Source: Sphingobacterium thalpophilum (GTDB taxonomy: Bacteria; Bacteroidota; Bacteroidia; Sphingobacteriales; Sphingobacteriaceae). Taken from it: 64,000 nt of DNA. The stretch spans positions 2,108,001 through 2,172,000 of the forward strand of contig NZ_CP151087.1 of NCBI RefSeq assembly GCF_038396785.1. Direction: 5' to 3'. Below the pieces are notes generated by a model. The model saw only the letters and a program-made list of their open reading frames with translations, made no database searches and was not told where the DNA came from. Below, in pieces: positions 43,519-53,039 of the stretch; positions within the stretch are counted from its first letter, which is position 1; the number at the start of each line of letters is the position of its first letter. The position numbers and the translations under genes are program-made.

Positions 43519-44381
43519 TCAGTGTCTATATTGGCCCGGAGAAAGCCCCTCAAGCCTTTTAAAAATTTTAATGAAATGATTCACATTATTAAACCTGATG
43601 CGTAACAGGCTTCAGTCACAGTAACGGAACTGTCAGCCATTATTTTTTTTGCATGGTCTATGCGCGTACGCAGAACACATTCCAAAGGAGTTATTCAAAC
43701 AGCATTCTCTTGCCAATTTTTCAACAGTTATTTTTTCCGTAAGGTGCTTATGCACGTAATTGATCGCCGGTTGAATTCTATTGTCATACATTGGTTGATT
43801 GCTGTTCACTGACAAACGGTTCTGGGTCTGAAGAAGCCTTAATAGAAGTACTTTAAGAGAGAGGTCCGCAATTGCCTCTTTTGCAAAACCTTCCTCCATA
43901 ATAAGGTTAACAAGTTTATTGAGACTTGTTACAAGCTCCATGCTATTTTCGAATGCTGATGCGAAAAATCAAGTTTCCATTCAAAAGGTGCCTGACGATT
44001 TGAATATCTCTCATTTAGATAGTCAAGATTTTTGTGAACAGTATCCCAGTCCAATGTAAGAGTGATACATTGAACGGGACGATTTTCATCTGCGTCTGGA
44101 AAACCTACATTCATGGTTAGTCCGTCAGGAAGGATCACACTTTGACCGGGCAGAAAGTCAAATGCCTCCTGCCCATCCTCGGACATCACTTTTTCTCCTC
44201 TCATCATACTTGAAACTACCAATCCACCACTATATGAAAGTATTACATTGTCACTTTTATGAAATGTTTCAAATATGTTGAGCTCACAGTTCGGAAGATT
44301 AAAAGTCCTCCGGTGCTCCAGTCTGGAATCCAATTTAGAACTGTCGCTTAAATTTACGTGATTTATCCGATAAGATTTCAT
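43519..44381 (-). pseudogene. AraC-family regulator broken by frameshifts
   Basis: Reading the minus strand, an AraC protein can be followed across three frames. 44381-43929 gives the sensor domain (VILSYSGGLVVSSMMRGEKV). 43941-43633 gives the linker and first HTH (ITVEKLARECCLNNSFG). 43632-43519 gives the second HTH end in a third frame (KRLEGLSPGQYRH, then TGA at 43521-43519). At least two frameshifts separate them, so the gene is not functional as it stands. Confidence 0.75.
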
Positions 44382-44420
44382 ACTTAAGTCTTTATATATT
44401 TACTATTGACCAAATAAAAT

Positions 44421-44817
44421 TTACTTAATCCCAATTTTCGCAGCCGCCAGATTTGATAGCAGGATGCCATACATTTCGGATCTGCACCTGTTAAATCCCT
44501 TTCTGGAAATAATACAGTAAGCCAGGAGGGATAAATTGACCAGAACGGCAAAGGAATTTCACAGCCACTTTGGCCAATTCCGATAATTTTGAGTGGGATA
44601 AATTGACCAGAACGGCAAAGGAATTCGATAGGATGATCTGCCAATCCTCTTTCATGATTCCATACCAGACCCAGAGGGAAAGACCTGAAAGTAAAACAAT
44701 AAGTATTAAGATTGAAATGTCATCCGCATTTCTGGTTCTTATTACCTTTATCAATTGGGGCATCATTGCAAATGAAGTTAAGACACCTGCAATGAGTCCA
44801 ATTAAGTCTGTATTCAT
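44421..44817 (-). pseudogene. SemiSWEET-like sugar transporter gene, frameshifted by a 67-bp duplication
   Basis: The start (MNTDLIGLIAGVLTSFAMMP, then QLIKVIRTRNADDIS) is a SemiSWEET/PQ-loop three-helix protein. After SNSFAVLVNLS the frame is disrupted by a duplicated segment. The 31-bp repeat lies at 44528-44558 and 44595-44625, offset by 67 bp. Removing 67 bp restores SFAVLVNLSLLAYCIISRKG and a stop at 44421-44423. As it stands the frame gives a scrambled C-terminus (to 44491). Confidence 0.75.
44528..44625. repeat. 31-bp direct repeat inside the SemiSWEET gene
   Basis: Two identical 31-bp copies begin GGGATAAATTGACC at 44528 and 44595, 67 bp apart, with 36 bp of different sequence between them. 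Because 67 is not a multiple of three, the duplication shifts the reading frame. Confidence 0.9.
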
Positions 44818-44870
44818 ACGACATATTTATTTTGTTAATAGCGGACATCGCGTCCTTTAATTTTCATTTT

Positions 44871-47435
44871 TTAAACATAGGCAGCCAAATATTTAGCTGT
44901 TTTGCTTTGCTTATTCTTAGCTACTTCCGCGGGAGCTCCTTCAGCAATTATCTTTCCGCCATCTTTACCCGCACCGGGTCCCAGATCTATCACCCAGTCA
45001 CTGGAGGCCACAACATGCATATCATGTTCAACCGTAATCACGGTATTTCCGGCATCAACCAAAAAATTCAGCTGACCTATCAACTTTTCCACATCAGACG
45101 GATGCAGTCCTGTCGTCGGTTCGTCCAAAACGTATAAAGTTTTCCCTTTTTGCGTACGCTGCAGTTCCGATGCCAATTTTATACGCTGTGCTTCTCCCCC
45201 AGATAATTCTGTGGCTGGCTGTCCAAGACGTATATAACCCAAACCGACCTGTCTGAGGACTTCAAGACTTTGCCTTAAAGACCTGTCGCTGCTGAAAAAA
45301 TCCCAGGCCTGATCCACAGTCATGTCCAAAACTTCGGCAATATTTTTATCGTCATACTTTACTTCCAGTGTTTTGTCATTATATCGGGTTCCCTTACAGG
45401 TCGGACATGGTGTATAAACATTGGGAAGGAATAACAGTTCTACCATAACAAACCCTTCTCCTTTGCAGTGTGCACATCGTCCCTTGGCTACATTAAAAGA
45501 AAAACGTCCCACATCATATTTCCTTTTTTTAGCTAGCTCAGTTTCAGCAAATAATTGCCTTACCCTGTCAAACAGCCCCGTATAGGTTGCCAGATTTGAA
45601 CGTGGTGTTCTGCCGATTGGCTTTTGGTCAACTCTTACCAGCCGCTTGATGTGTTCCATGCCGTTTGTGATAACACCTGAAGTATGAATATTGGTTTCCT
45701 GTGATAGTTCAGGCTGTTCATCGCTGCTTTCCTCCATATCCTGTCCCAAATAATCCGATATCAAGTCTACCAGCGCCTGACTTACCAGACTGCTTTTACC
45801 TGACCCTGAAGTACCTGTAATACTGGTGAGAACGCCCAAGGGAATTGACACATCCAGGTTTTGGATATTATTTCTGGTGATATTACTGGCTCGCAGCCAG
45901 TGCTCAGCTGTCCTGACAACCTCTTTGGTAACAGGAACCGGATCAATATAATGACGGGTTACCGACCGTTCTACAGATTGTAGTCCTTCCAGAGGACCGC
46001 TATATAATATTTCCCCGCCATTGGCTCCCGCCTGTGGCCCAACATCCACAACCCAGTCACAATGTCGGATAATATCAACCTCATGCTCTACGATAAACAT
46101 TGAATTACCCGCATCTTTCAATTTTATCAAAACAGCCAACAAGGCTTCTGTATCTGCAGGATGAAGACCCGCTGACGGTTCATCCAGAACGTAAATTACG
46201 CCAAACAGATTAGAATGTACCTGTGTCGCCAGCCTTAACCGCTGTAATTCGCCGGGAGAAATACTTGGCGTGCTCCGCTCCAGCGAAAGATAGCCCAGAC
46301 CGAGATCAATCATGATTTTTAGCCGTGCAACAAGATCTACCGCAATATTTTGGGCAACGATAGCTTTCTCTGGATGTTTATCTTTATCATTAGATAAAAA
46401 TCTACCCTCCGCATATGGAGTAAAAATGGCCATCAGCTGAGATAATGACTGATTGGAAAGATCAGCGATGTCGAATCCCTCAAATTTTACAGCCAAAGAT
46501 TCCTTTTTTAATCTCTTTCCGTGACATTCCGAACATTCCGTATTCAGCATATACTGTGATACCCGCCTCTTCATCATCGGACTGTTGGTATTTGCAAATG
46601 TTTGCAGAACATAGCGTTTGGCACCGGTAAAAGTTCCCATATAGCTTGGCGGCAATTTCATTTTCACTGCGCGCTGTACCTCCGCTGCAGACAGCCCCGA
46701 ATATACGGGTACTGTAGGTGTTTCATCGGTAAACAGGATCCAGTCCCGGTCTTTTTTCGGCAGATCCTTCCACGGCTTATCGACATCAAATCCTAAAGTC
46801 ATCAAAATTTCCCGGAGATTTTGCCCTTGCCAAGCCGATGGCCAGGCAGCTACTGCCCGTTCACGTATTGTCAGGGAATCATCCGGTACCATCGATTTTT
46901 CTGTGACATCGTAGATGCGTCCGATACCATGGCATACAGGACATGCTCCTTCGGGCGTATTGGGAGAAAATCCTTCTGCATAGATGATAGACTGTTTGGG
47001 CGGATAATCCCCTGCCCGGGAATATAACATCCTCAATAAATTGGAAATAGTCGTTACACTTCCCACTGTAGAGCGGACGGTAGTACCTCCCCTGCTCTGT
47101 TGCAGGGCAACAGCCGGAGGCAGTCCATGAATGGCACTGACCTCAGGAACATTCATTTGATTAAATAAACGTCTTGCATAGGGTGACACTGACTCCAGAT
47201 ATCTTCGCTGTGCTTCCGCATAGATCGTACCAAATGCAAGAGAAGATTTACCCGAACCCGATATCCCCGTAAATACGACAAGCTTATTTCTGGGAATATC
47301 GACATCAACATCTTTGAGATTGTGTTCCTTGGCTCCCCTGACACGTACAAAACCTTCGGAATTCTGTTCGCTTGGACTTTGATCTGAAAGGTCTCTCTTT
47401 TTAGAGCCTTCTGTATTTTTACCAAAAATTTTCAT
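44871..47435 (-). CDS. UvrA-like ABC ATPase (UvrA2 type)
   Basis: 854 aa, shorter than housekeeping UvrA (about 940 aa). Two ABC halves: Walker A GISGSGKSS (N) and GTSGSGKSS (C); signatures SPGELQRLR and LSGGEAQRIK; Walker B VLDEPSAGLH and VLDEPTTGLH. Zinc-binding cysteines: CPVCHG, CSECHG, CAHCKGEG and CPTCKG. The shorter length and divergent insertion domain suit the UvrA2/DrrC branch that is linked to drug tolerance rather than core excision repair. It is a complete gene among broken ones and is followed 17 bp upstream by a bestrophin-like gene. Confidence 0.9.
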   Translation of the reverse strand: MKIFGKNTEGSKKRDLSDQSPSEQNSEGFVRVRGAKEHNLKDVDVDIPRNKLVVFTGISGSGKSSLAFGTIYAEAQRRYLESVSPYARRLFNQMNVPEVSAIHGLPPAVALQQSRGGTTVRSTVGSVTTISNLLRMLYSRAGDYPPKQSIIYAEGFSPNTPEGACPVCHGIGRIYDVTEKSMVPDDSLTIRERAVAAWPSAWQGQNLREILMTLGFDVDKPWKDLPKKDRDWILFTDETPTVPVYSGLSAAEVQRAVKMKLPPSYMGTFTGAKRYVLQTFANTNSPMMKRRVSQYMLNTECSECHGKRLKKESLAVKFEGFDIADLSNQSLSQLMAIFTPYAEGRFLSNDKDKHPEKAIVAQNIAVDLVARLKIMIDLGLGYLSLERSTPSISPGELQRLRLATQVHSNLFGVIYVLDEPSAGLHPADTEALLAVLIKLKDAGNSMFIVEHEVDIIRHCDWVVDVGPQAGANGGEILYSGPLEGLQSVERSVTRHYIDPVPVTKEVVRTAEHWLRASNITRNNIQNLDVSIPLGVLTSITGTSGSGKSSLVSQALVDLISDYLGQDMEESSDEQPELSQETNIHTSGVITNGMEHIKRLVRVDQKPIGRTPRSNLATYTGLFDRVRQLFAETELAKKRKYDVGRFSFNVAKGRCAHCKGEGFVMVELLFLPNVYTPCPTCKGTRYNDKTLEVKYDDKNIAEVLDMTVDQAWDFFSSDRSLRQSLEVLRQVGLGYIRLGQPATELSGGEAQRIKLASELQRTQKGKTLYVLDEPTTGLHPSDVEKLIGQLNFLVDAGNTVITVEHDMHVVASSDWVIDLGPGAGKDGGKIIAEGAPAEVAKNKQSKTAKYLAAYV

Positions 47436-47452
47436 AAAACAATGCTTTAAGG

Positions 47453-48334
47453 TTACATAAGATAAAATCCCTGCGGCTCAATTGGATCTGGGATTTCCTT
47501 CTCATTGAATAGTTGACGGATATTGATCTCTATCCTTCGTGAAAGTGCGGTCATAGGCGTATCCGTAGGGCTGTTGCTGAAAGGACCCTGAAGCCTATGC
47601 GCTAGCATTTCCAAGAAAAAAAACATCATCGAAACCGAAATAAGAATGACAACCTGCAGCACAATGTTTAAGTGGAACGAGGATGACAGACTTAGAAAAA
47701 CCGCAAACAAATAGATGGCGGCATGCAATATCTGACCAAATGTCGGTGAAAAAACGGTATTTTTAATCCGCTCTGCTCTTCCCATCGATACTACCAGATC
47801 ATTTAATATTTTTTCAATCTGAAGCAGAGCAAATTCATTCAGCAGGTTTTCATCATAAAGATTTTTCAAGCATCCATTCTGTAATTGACTGATCGCAAAG
47901 GGGACATTTGAATGTTCTCGGAGCTTTTTCATTTCCTCTCCGCTGAGCAAATCTTCTAGAACAGGCCAAATATCCTGCCGCCTCAATGCTCTTTCTAAGG
48001 CTCTACACCAGCCAATCTGATAATGGGAAATTTTAGCCACATCTACGTTTTCAGTTTTCACATAAAGCTGGAGCTGCAGGATCAGAGAACGGCTGTCATT
48101 TACGATTGCTCCCCAGATGGTATGGGCTTCCCACCACCGGTTATAGAACTGGTTGATTTTATACGATAACAGAATCGAGATCGCAATACCCAATGTTGTC
48201 GCTATGTGAATGGAAATATCCGGCGCATAATATGGTAATAGACCAAAAGTAACCCCCAGAAGGGCAACTGTAAACAATTGTACCTTAATTCCATTTAATA
48301 GAAATTTAAATGGAACTCTGCGGTTTATTATCAT
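47453..48334 (-). CDS. bestrophin-like (RFP-TM/YneE) membrane protein
   Basis: 293 aa. The N-terminal pair of helices and the YNRWWEAHTIWGAIVNDSR motif are the hallmarks of the prokaryotic bestrophin family. GRAERIKNTVFSPTFGQILH and a helix pair around residues 205-250 complete the fold. The family forms pentameric ion channels in the inner membrane; ion selectivity is not evident. The gene ends 17 bp before the UvrA-like start on the same strand. Confidence 0.85.
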   Translation of the reverse strand: MIINRRVPFKFLLNGIKVQLFTVALLGVTFGLLPYYAPDISIHIATTLGIAISILLSYKINQFYNRWWEAHTIWGAIVNDSRSLILQLQLYVKTENVDVAKISHYQIGWCRALERALRRQDIWPVLEDLLSGEEMKKLREHSNVPFAISQLQNGCLKNLYDENLLNEFALLQIEKILNDLVVSMGRAERIKNTVFSPTFGQILHAAIYLFAVFLSLSSSFHLNIVLQVVILISVSMMFFFLEMLAHRLQGPFSNSPTDTPMTALSRRIEINIRQLFNEKEIPDPIEPQGFYLM

Positions 48335-48376
48335 GGGACTTTCTATTTAACATTATTATTACTATACAATTCAAAA

Positions 48377-49725
48377 CACTTGCGTCCAAAACGTTTAAAA
48401 AGTGGCGGTGTTTGGATATAGCAAAGTTGCTATATTTAAATCGTAAAATTATAACACACCGCCATGATAAATTTAAATGTTTTTAGTCAGATTTTATCTC
48501 TTATCGACCGCGAATTATTCAAAGATTTGGTTTCAAAGCACAAAAGTGACAAACATCAGGAAGGGATCAACAGCTGGACGCATCTAGTCAGTATGCTTTT
48601 CTGTCATTTTCCCTCGGCAGATTCGGTTCGTGATATTAGTAACGGTCTACGCAGTACCACTGGTAACCTGAACCACTTAGGTGTAGTAAGAGCTCCAAGT
48701 AAGTCTAATATATCCTATATCAACACACACCGTACCCATGAACTTTTCAAAGATCTTTACTATTCTGTTTTGGATAGGCTTTGGCAAAAGGACACCCATT
48801 TTCGCAAAGATCTTGGTCAGCTAAAGCGTAAAGTATATCTGATGGATGCAAGCATCATCCCCTTATGTCTATCTGTATTTGACTGGGCAAAGTTTCGCAG
48901 CACCAAAGGTGCCGTAAAGCTGCACACTGTCTTGGATTATGATGGCTGCCTACCTGTTTTTATGCAGATTACCGATGGAAAAGTACATGAGAGCCAGCGT
49001 GCCGGTAGTTACAGTTTTTCCAAGGGAAGCGTGGTGGTAGTGGACCGTGGCTACGTGGATTACAGCTGGCTTGGGGATTTGGACAGCAGGGGCTGTTATT
49101 TCGTTACCAGGAGTAAAACCAACATGAATTACAAGGTTATCAAATCATATCAGAGTGGAGCACTCCTTGAAAGGGGAATCATTAAAGATGAGATCATTGA
49201 GCTTTCCGGTGCTGCCTGCAATAAATACAATTCTAAACCGCTACGCCTGGTCCACTTTTGGGACAGCACCACTGGTAATGAGTACCACTTTTTGACCAAT
49301 AATACGAAGTGGAAGGCTTCTTTGCTTGCAAACATCTACAAACAACGCTGGCATATCGAAGTCTTCTTCAAGCATCTAAAGCAGCGCTTAAAAGTATCGA
49401 CATTCATAGGGACTTCTGAAAATGCAGTGATGATCCAGATCTGGACTTCACTCATTGGCATATTACTGTTAAAATACTTACAAAAAAAGGCCAAATATGA
49501 CTGGAACCTGTCCAATCTGGTCGCATTCATCAGAATGAATATCTTCGTGAAAATAAACATCTGGCAATGGATAGATGATCCCTTTATCAGGCCGCCTATA
49601 AAAGGAAAAAAGGGACAGCTAAAGATCTTCGCAGATTGAAAAATAGGGGTCAATATCGAAATGATGAAAAAAGCTATGCTTGTACCACAGAAATCGAATC
49701 CTAAAATTTATTTAGGACACATGTG
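48377..49725 (+). mobile_element. IS4-family insertion sequence with 9-bp target duplication
   Basis: Imperfect ends CACTTGCGTCCAAAA (48377-48391) and the inverse of CACATGTGTCCTAAA (ending 49725) bound a 1349-bp element. AATTCAAAA flanks both sides (48368-48376 and 49726-49734), a perfect 9-bp duplication, so the insertion is recent. It sits in an intergenic spot and breaks no visible gene. Confidence 0.85.
48464..49639 (+). CDS. IS4-family transposase
   Basis: 391 aa. DDE residues in LMDASIIPL, VVVVDRGYVDYSW and QRWHIEVFFKHLKQRLKV; the last is the YREK-like region of IS4 transposases. It is complete and within the 1349-bp element. The N-terminal KHKSDKHQEGINSWTHLVSM region is typical of the Bacteroidota branch, and the length is normal for it. 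Confidence 0.92.
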   Translation: MINLNVFSQILSLIDRELFKDLVSKHKSDKHQEGINSWTHLVSMLFCHFPSADSVRDISNGLRSTTGNLNHLGVVRAPSKSNISYINTHRTHELFKDLYYSVLDRLWQKDTHFRKDLGQLKRKVYLMDASIIPLCLSVFDWAKFRSTKGAVKLHTVLDYDGCLPVFMQITDGKVHESQRAGSYSFSKGSVVVVDRGYVDYSWLGDLDSRGCYFVTRSKTNMNYKVIKSYQSGALLERGIIKDEIIELSGAACNKYNSKPLRLVHFWDSTTGNEYHFLTNNTKWKASLLANIYKQRWHIEVFFKHLKQRLKVSTFIGTSENAVMIQIWTSLIGILLLKYLQKKAKYDWNLSNLVAFIRMNIFVKINIWQWIDDPFIRPPIKGKKGQLKIFAD

Positions 49726-49787
49726 AATTCAAAATAAGAATTTCCGATTCCAATTTAATAAATATAGTTCCAAAATACCAAACGGAG

Positions 49788-49826
49788 GAAAGTGATCCAC
49801 CCTAAATTAAAGGGTAAACCACTTTC
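49788..49826 (-). terminator. terminator of the iron-type dehydrogenase gene
   Basis: A 16-bp stem (49826-49811 with 49803-49788, a few G-U pairs, loop of 7) lies 15 bp after the stop at 49841. The T-run is weak. Confidence 0.6.
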
Positions 49827-49840
49827 TTCATCAAACTGGT

Positions 49841-50992
49841 CTAATTCTGATAGATATTACCTTCAAAAGAAGCATTGTAAAGATCTTTTAGGTCCTGTAA
49901 AGTAGGTTTACGCGGATTGAAACCTGTACATGGATCTTCTAAAGCATTTTTGCTGATGAAATCCAGATTTTTCTCCCAGTCTTCACGGGAAATACCGAAT
50001 GCTTTAAGTGAACCTATGTTGTTGACGGACGCTCTAAGTTTCTCAATTTCCTGAGCCAGCTCCTCTGCTGATGTCCTGCCAACAATTTTGGCCAGATCAG
50101 GGTATCTGTTTGTTGCTGTCTGATTGTAACGGATCACATTTGGAAGGAATATCGCGTTGGCTGCACCATGGGGAATACCATAAAGGGCACCAACTTGATG
50201 CGATAATGAGTGTACAATACCCAACCATGCATTATTAAAAGCTAAACCTCCCATAAATGAAGCATCGTGCATGTTTTGACGAGCCTTGATATTGCCCGGA
50301 TTATTCACCGCTTCTTCCAGATTCTGAAAAACAATTTCCAGACCTCCTTTTGCCAGTACATCTGCATAGTTGTCTTCAATATTCGACACATAGGCTTCCA
50401 CACAATGTGTCAAAGCATCCAGCCCCGTATTTGATGTGATGTGAGCCGGCATTGAAGCACATATTTCTCCATCTACAATTGCAATATCCGGAGTTAGCTC
50501 GTAAGAAACGATCGGATACTTCACCCCTTTTTCTCTATCAGTGATAACCGCCAGACCTGTTGTTTCTGTTCCGGTACCACTTGTAGAAGGGATCGCTACA
50601 AATTTAGCCCTCTGGCGTAATGTCGGAACAGTGAAAGGTTTTGTCATTGCCTCAAAATCGGCATCGGGATATTCATAGAAGACCCACATCATTTTTGCCG
50701 CATCGATTGCAGAACAGCCCCCAAGACCAACAATCCAGTCCGGTTCAAAATCACGCATCACTGCAGCTCCCTTAAGACTTGTTTCCGAAGACGGATCTTC
50801 TTCAACACCGTCAAAAACAGCAGTTTCAAGTCCTGCTTCGTTTAAATAGGAAAGTGCTCTATCTAAGGTCCCACTTCTTTTCATTGATTGTCCACCAGTT
50901 ACAATGATCGCTTTCTTTCCTGAAAGGTTCTTTAATTCTGATAAACTTCCAGCTCCGTGAAATACTTCGCTGGCAACAAATAACTTGCTCAT
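49841..50992 (-). CDS. iron-containing alcohol dehydrogenase
   Basis: 383 aa, the normal size of group III dehydrogenases. Nucleotide-binding region IVGLGGCSAIDAAKMM near residue 90, the IPSTSGTGTETT segment, and metal ligands in ALTHCVEAYVS and HSLSHQVGALYGIPHGAAN. It oxidises or reduces short alcohols/aldehydes with NAD(P), in the cytoplasm. It is monocistronic, between the IS4 element and the kinase operon. Confidence 0.92.
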   Translation of the reverse strand: MSKLFVASEVFHGAGSLSELKNLSGKKAIIVTGGQSMKRSGTLDRALSYLNEAGLETAVFDGVEEDPSSETSLKGAAVMRDFEPDWIVGLGGCSAIDAAKMMWVFYEYPDADFEAMTKPFTVPTLRQRAKFVAIPSTSGTGTETTGLAVITDREKGVKYPIVSYELTPDIAIVDGEICASMPAHITSNTGLDALTHCVEAYVSNIEDNYADVLAKGGLEIVFQNLEEAVNNPGNIKARQNMHDASFMGGLAFNNAWLGIVHSLSHQVGALYGIPHGAANAIFLPNVIRYNQTATNRYPDLAKIVGRTSAEELAQEIEKLRASVNNIGSLKAFGISREDWEKNLDFISKNALEDPCTGFNPRKPTLQDLKDLYNASFEGNIYQN

Positions 50993-51152
50993 ATTTTATT
51001 TTAAAGTTTTCAGGAAAACGCCGTATCGGTTGAATACTAAGCTTTTATAGAGATATTCAAAGAAGTCAGGTAACGATTTGGTAACGGTGCTTATTGCTTT
51101 GTTTTTCAACGTGTTTCCGTTAGCTCATAGCAAATATACAAAATTTTAGAAA

Positions 51153-52916
51153 CTACGTCTTAAATCCAATACTCGGTCTATCATTAGTGTTATTACTTTC
51201 TCCTTCCATTTTTGCTTTAATTACTAAGTAGCTGTTTAACTCCTGCAAAGAGATTGATGGTTTATTGTTTCGGATTGTCTCCAAAACAACGGTTTTTGTA
51301 ATCCGTGTATTTTCTTTCAATGCTTTTCGTGATGCTTCATCGCATAGAAATTTGATATCACTTGAGACATAGTTTTCGGTTGCTTTGGCTAATTCTTCGT
51401 AATTCAAACCAATTTCTGTCGGACGCTTTTTTAAGTACAATTCAAACATCAATTTACGGGCTTCAAAATCAGGTGGTGGCAAGTAAATATGTTTATCCAA
51501 TCTCCCTGAACGCAAAATTGCTGGGTCAATAGCATTTGGTCTATTAGTAGCACCAACAATAAAAATTCCGTCTTCTCCGCAATTATTCATCTGTGCTAAA
51601 AATTCATTGACTGCACTTGTGTTCATATGACTGATGTTGGATGTGTCCCGACTAGGTACAAGTGCATCCAATTCGTCTATAAAAATTATACTCGGTGCGT
51701 TCTGCCTTGCTTCATCAAATAAATTCTTGATGTTTTCCTGTGAAGCATTGACGAATTTACTTTGAATGTCTGACGGTTTTATCTGGTAAAAATTAAATCC
51801 AATTTCTTCTGACATTTTCTCAGCAAAAAAAGTTTTACCACAACCAGGCGGACCATACAATAACATTCCGTTAGGAATAGTTAAACCATATTCTGCATAT
51901 CGTTCTTTATCGTTCAAGGCGTCTATTACGTCTAATTGTATAGTGTCTTTCAATTCTTGCATTCCTGCAATTGCTGAAAATCCTTTGCCTTTTTTCTTTT
52001 CTTTGGGCTGAATTTTTGCGGTTTTTTCTTCTGGAATTGAAAATTCGACTTCTAATTCTCCGTTTAATGTTTGAATAAATTCTTTTACAGACTTGAAACG
52101 GTTCCCTGCTTTTGATTGCAATGCTTTTCGGATTATGCTCTGCGTTTCTTCGTCTATTTTATCCGAAAATTTTAAAGGTTTTTTGCGCTCGTCTAAAATA
52201 ACTTCCTCTAATTGTATTTTGTCAGATTTGTATTTGGATATTTCTACAAAGTAAGGCGGTAAACCTGTCAATAAATGGAAATATAAAGCACCGACCGAAT
52301 AAATATCGCTTTGAGCAGAAAATACTTTATTAAACGTTTCAGTAGCTGTGTAAAACAAATTCAAACCATCTTTCAAAAAATCTTTGTTAGATTGTTGCAG
52401 AAAACGAGCATAACCAAAATCTATGATTTTAGGAATGGCGATCTTACCTGATAAATCCAGCATTATATTCTGGTTGGTAATATCGTTATGAATGATTTGT
52501 TTGTTGTGCAGATAATTCAAACCATTTAAAACACTCAAAATGATACTTTTTGCGTCATACGGATTGAGTGTATTTTCACGTTTCATTCTGTCGGCTAAAG
52601 TTTCTCCACTTACAAAATCCAAAACCACATAAGCATATTTATGGCTGTCAATAATAGCATTTCCGCTATTATTGTACTTTACCAAATTGGGATGCTTCAT
52701 TTGTTTTAGCATTTCGATTTCCAAAATCTCCCCACTTTCCGTAAACTGTGTACGATGCAATTTTGCGAAGTCAAAAAGTTTTAGAAATTTGGTTGCTTTC
52801 GCTTCATTTTGTGCACGATAGGTTTCGGCATAACTTCCTTTTTTCAGAAAGAAGCTAACTGAATATTTATTGTCAATAGTTTGACCTTTTGCCAATATGG
52901 AATTCTTGTTACTCAT
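51153..52916 (-). CDS. protein kinase-AAA ATPase fusion
   Basis: 587 aa. Residues 18-285 form a Ser/Thr kinase: glycine loop KKGSYAETYRA, K46, catalytic loop HNDITNQN (D145, N150; HND replaces HRD) and DFG as IIDFGYAR (D166). A linker rich in lysine (295-312) leads to an FtsH/VCP-type AAA domain with Walker A YGPPGCGKT (355-362), Walker B IIFIDELDA (410-418) and sensor GATNRPNAID. Both active sites look intact. Its ATG overlaps the original stop of the degenerate Hsp70 gene by eight bases (see 52909-53039), so it was translationally coupled before the IS inserted. This fusion is uncommon; regulation of the Hsp70 pair by phosphorylation is inferred. Confidence 0.88.
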   Translation of the reverse strand: MSNKNSILAKGQTIDNKYSVSFFLKKGSYAETYRAQNEAKATKFLKLFDFAKLHRTQFTESGEILEIEMLKQMKHPNLVKYNNSGNAIIDSHKYAYVVLDFVSGETLADRMKRENTLNPYDAKSIILSVLNGLNYLHNKQIIHNDITNQNIMLDLSGKIAIPKIIDFGYARFLQQSNKDFLKDGLNLFYTATETFNKVFSAQSDIYSVGALYFHLLTGLPPYFVEISKYKSDKIQLEEVILDERKKPLKFSDKIDEETQSIIRKALQSKAGNRFKSVKEFIQTLNGELEVEFSIPEEKTAKIQPKEKKKGKGFSAIAGMQELKDTIQLDVIDALNDKERYAEYGLTIPNGMLLYGPPGCGKTFFAEKMSEEIGFNFYQIKPSDIQSKFVNASQENIKNLFDEARQNAPSIIFIDELDALVPSRDTSNISHMNTSAVNEFLAQMNNCGEDGIFIVGATNRPNAIDPAILRSGRLDKHIYLPPPDFEARKLMFELYLKKRPTEIGLNYEELAKATENYVSSDIKFLCDEASRKALKENTRITKTVVLETIRNNKPSISLQELNSYLVIKAKMEGESNNTNDRPSIGFKT

Positions 52917-53039
52917 AAGCCTCTAATTCTGTGAATATTTTTCTTAATTCTTCTTGCTTCAGTTCTGTTTGTAATAAATCGTAATAATGCTGAAATTGTT
53001 CGCTGTTTAATTTGTTTTCTAAAGTCAAATTAAAAAGGA
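52909..53039 (-). pseudogene. detached 3' end of the degenerate Hsp70-like gene
   Basis: This encodes LFNLTLENKLNSEQFQHYYD, then LLQTELKQEELRKIFTELEAYE and the stop at 52911-52909. It joins in frame to residue 815 of the 54320 gene once the IS is removed. The stop overlaps the kinase ATG as ATGAGTAA. It has no start codon of its own. Confidence 0.85.

Noticed and set aside
44384..44644. Separate 86-aa gene
   Set aside because: It is an out-of-frame product of the duplicated SemiSWEET region.
44871..47435. Housekeeping uvrA
   Set aside because: It is short (854 aa) and set among acquired, decayed genes; the UvrA2 type fits better, although the distinction was not tested by alignment.
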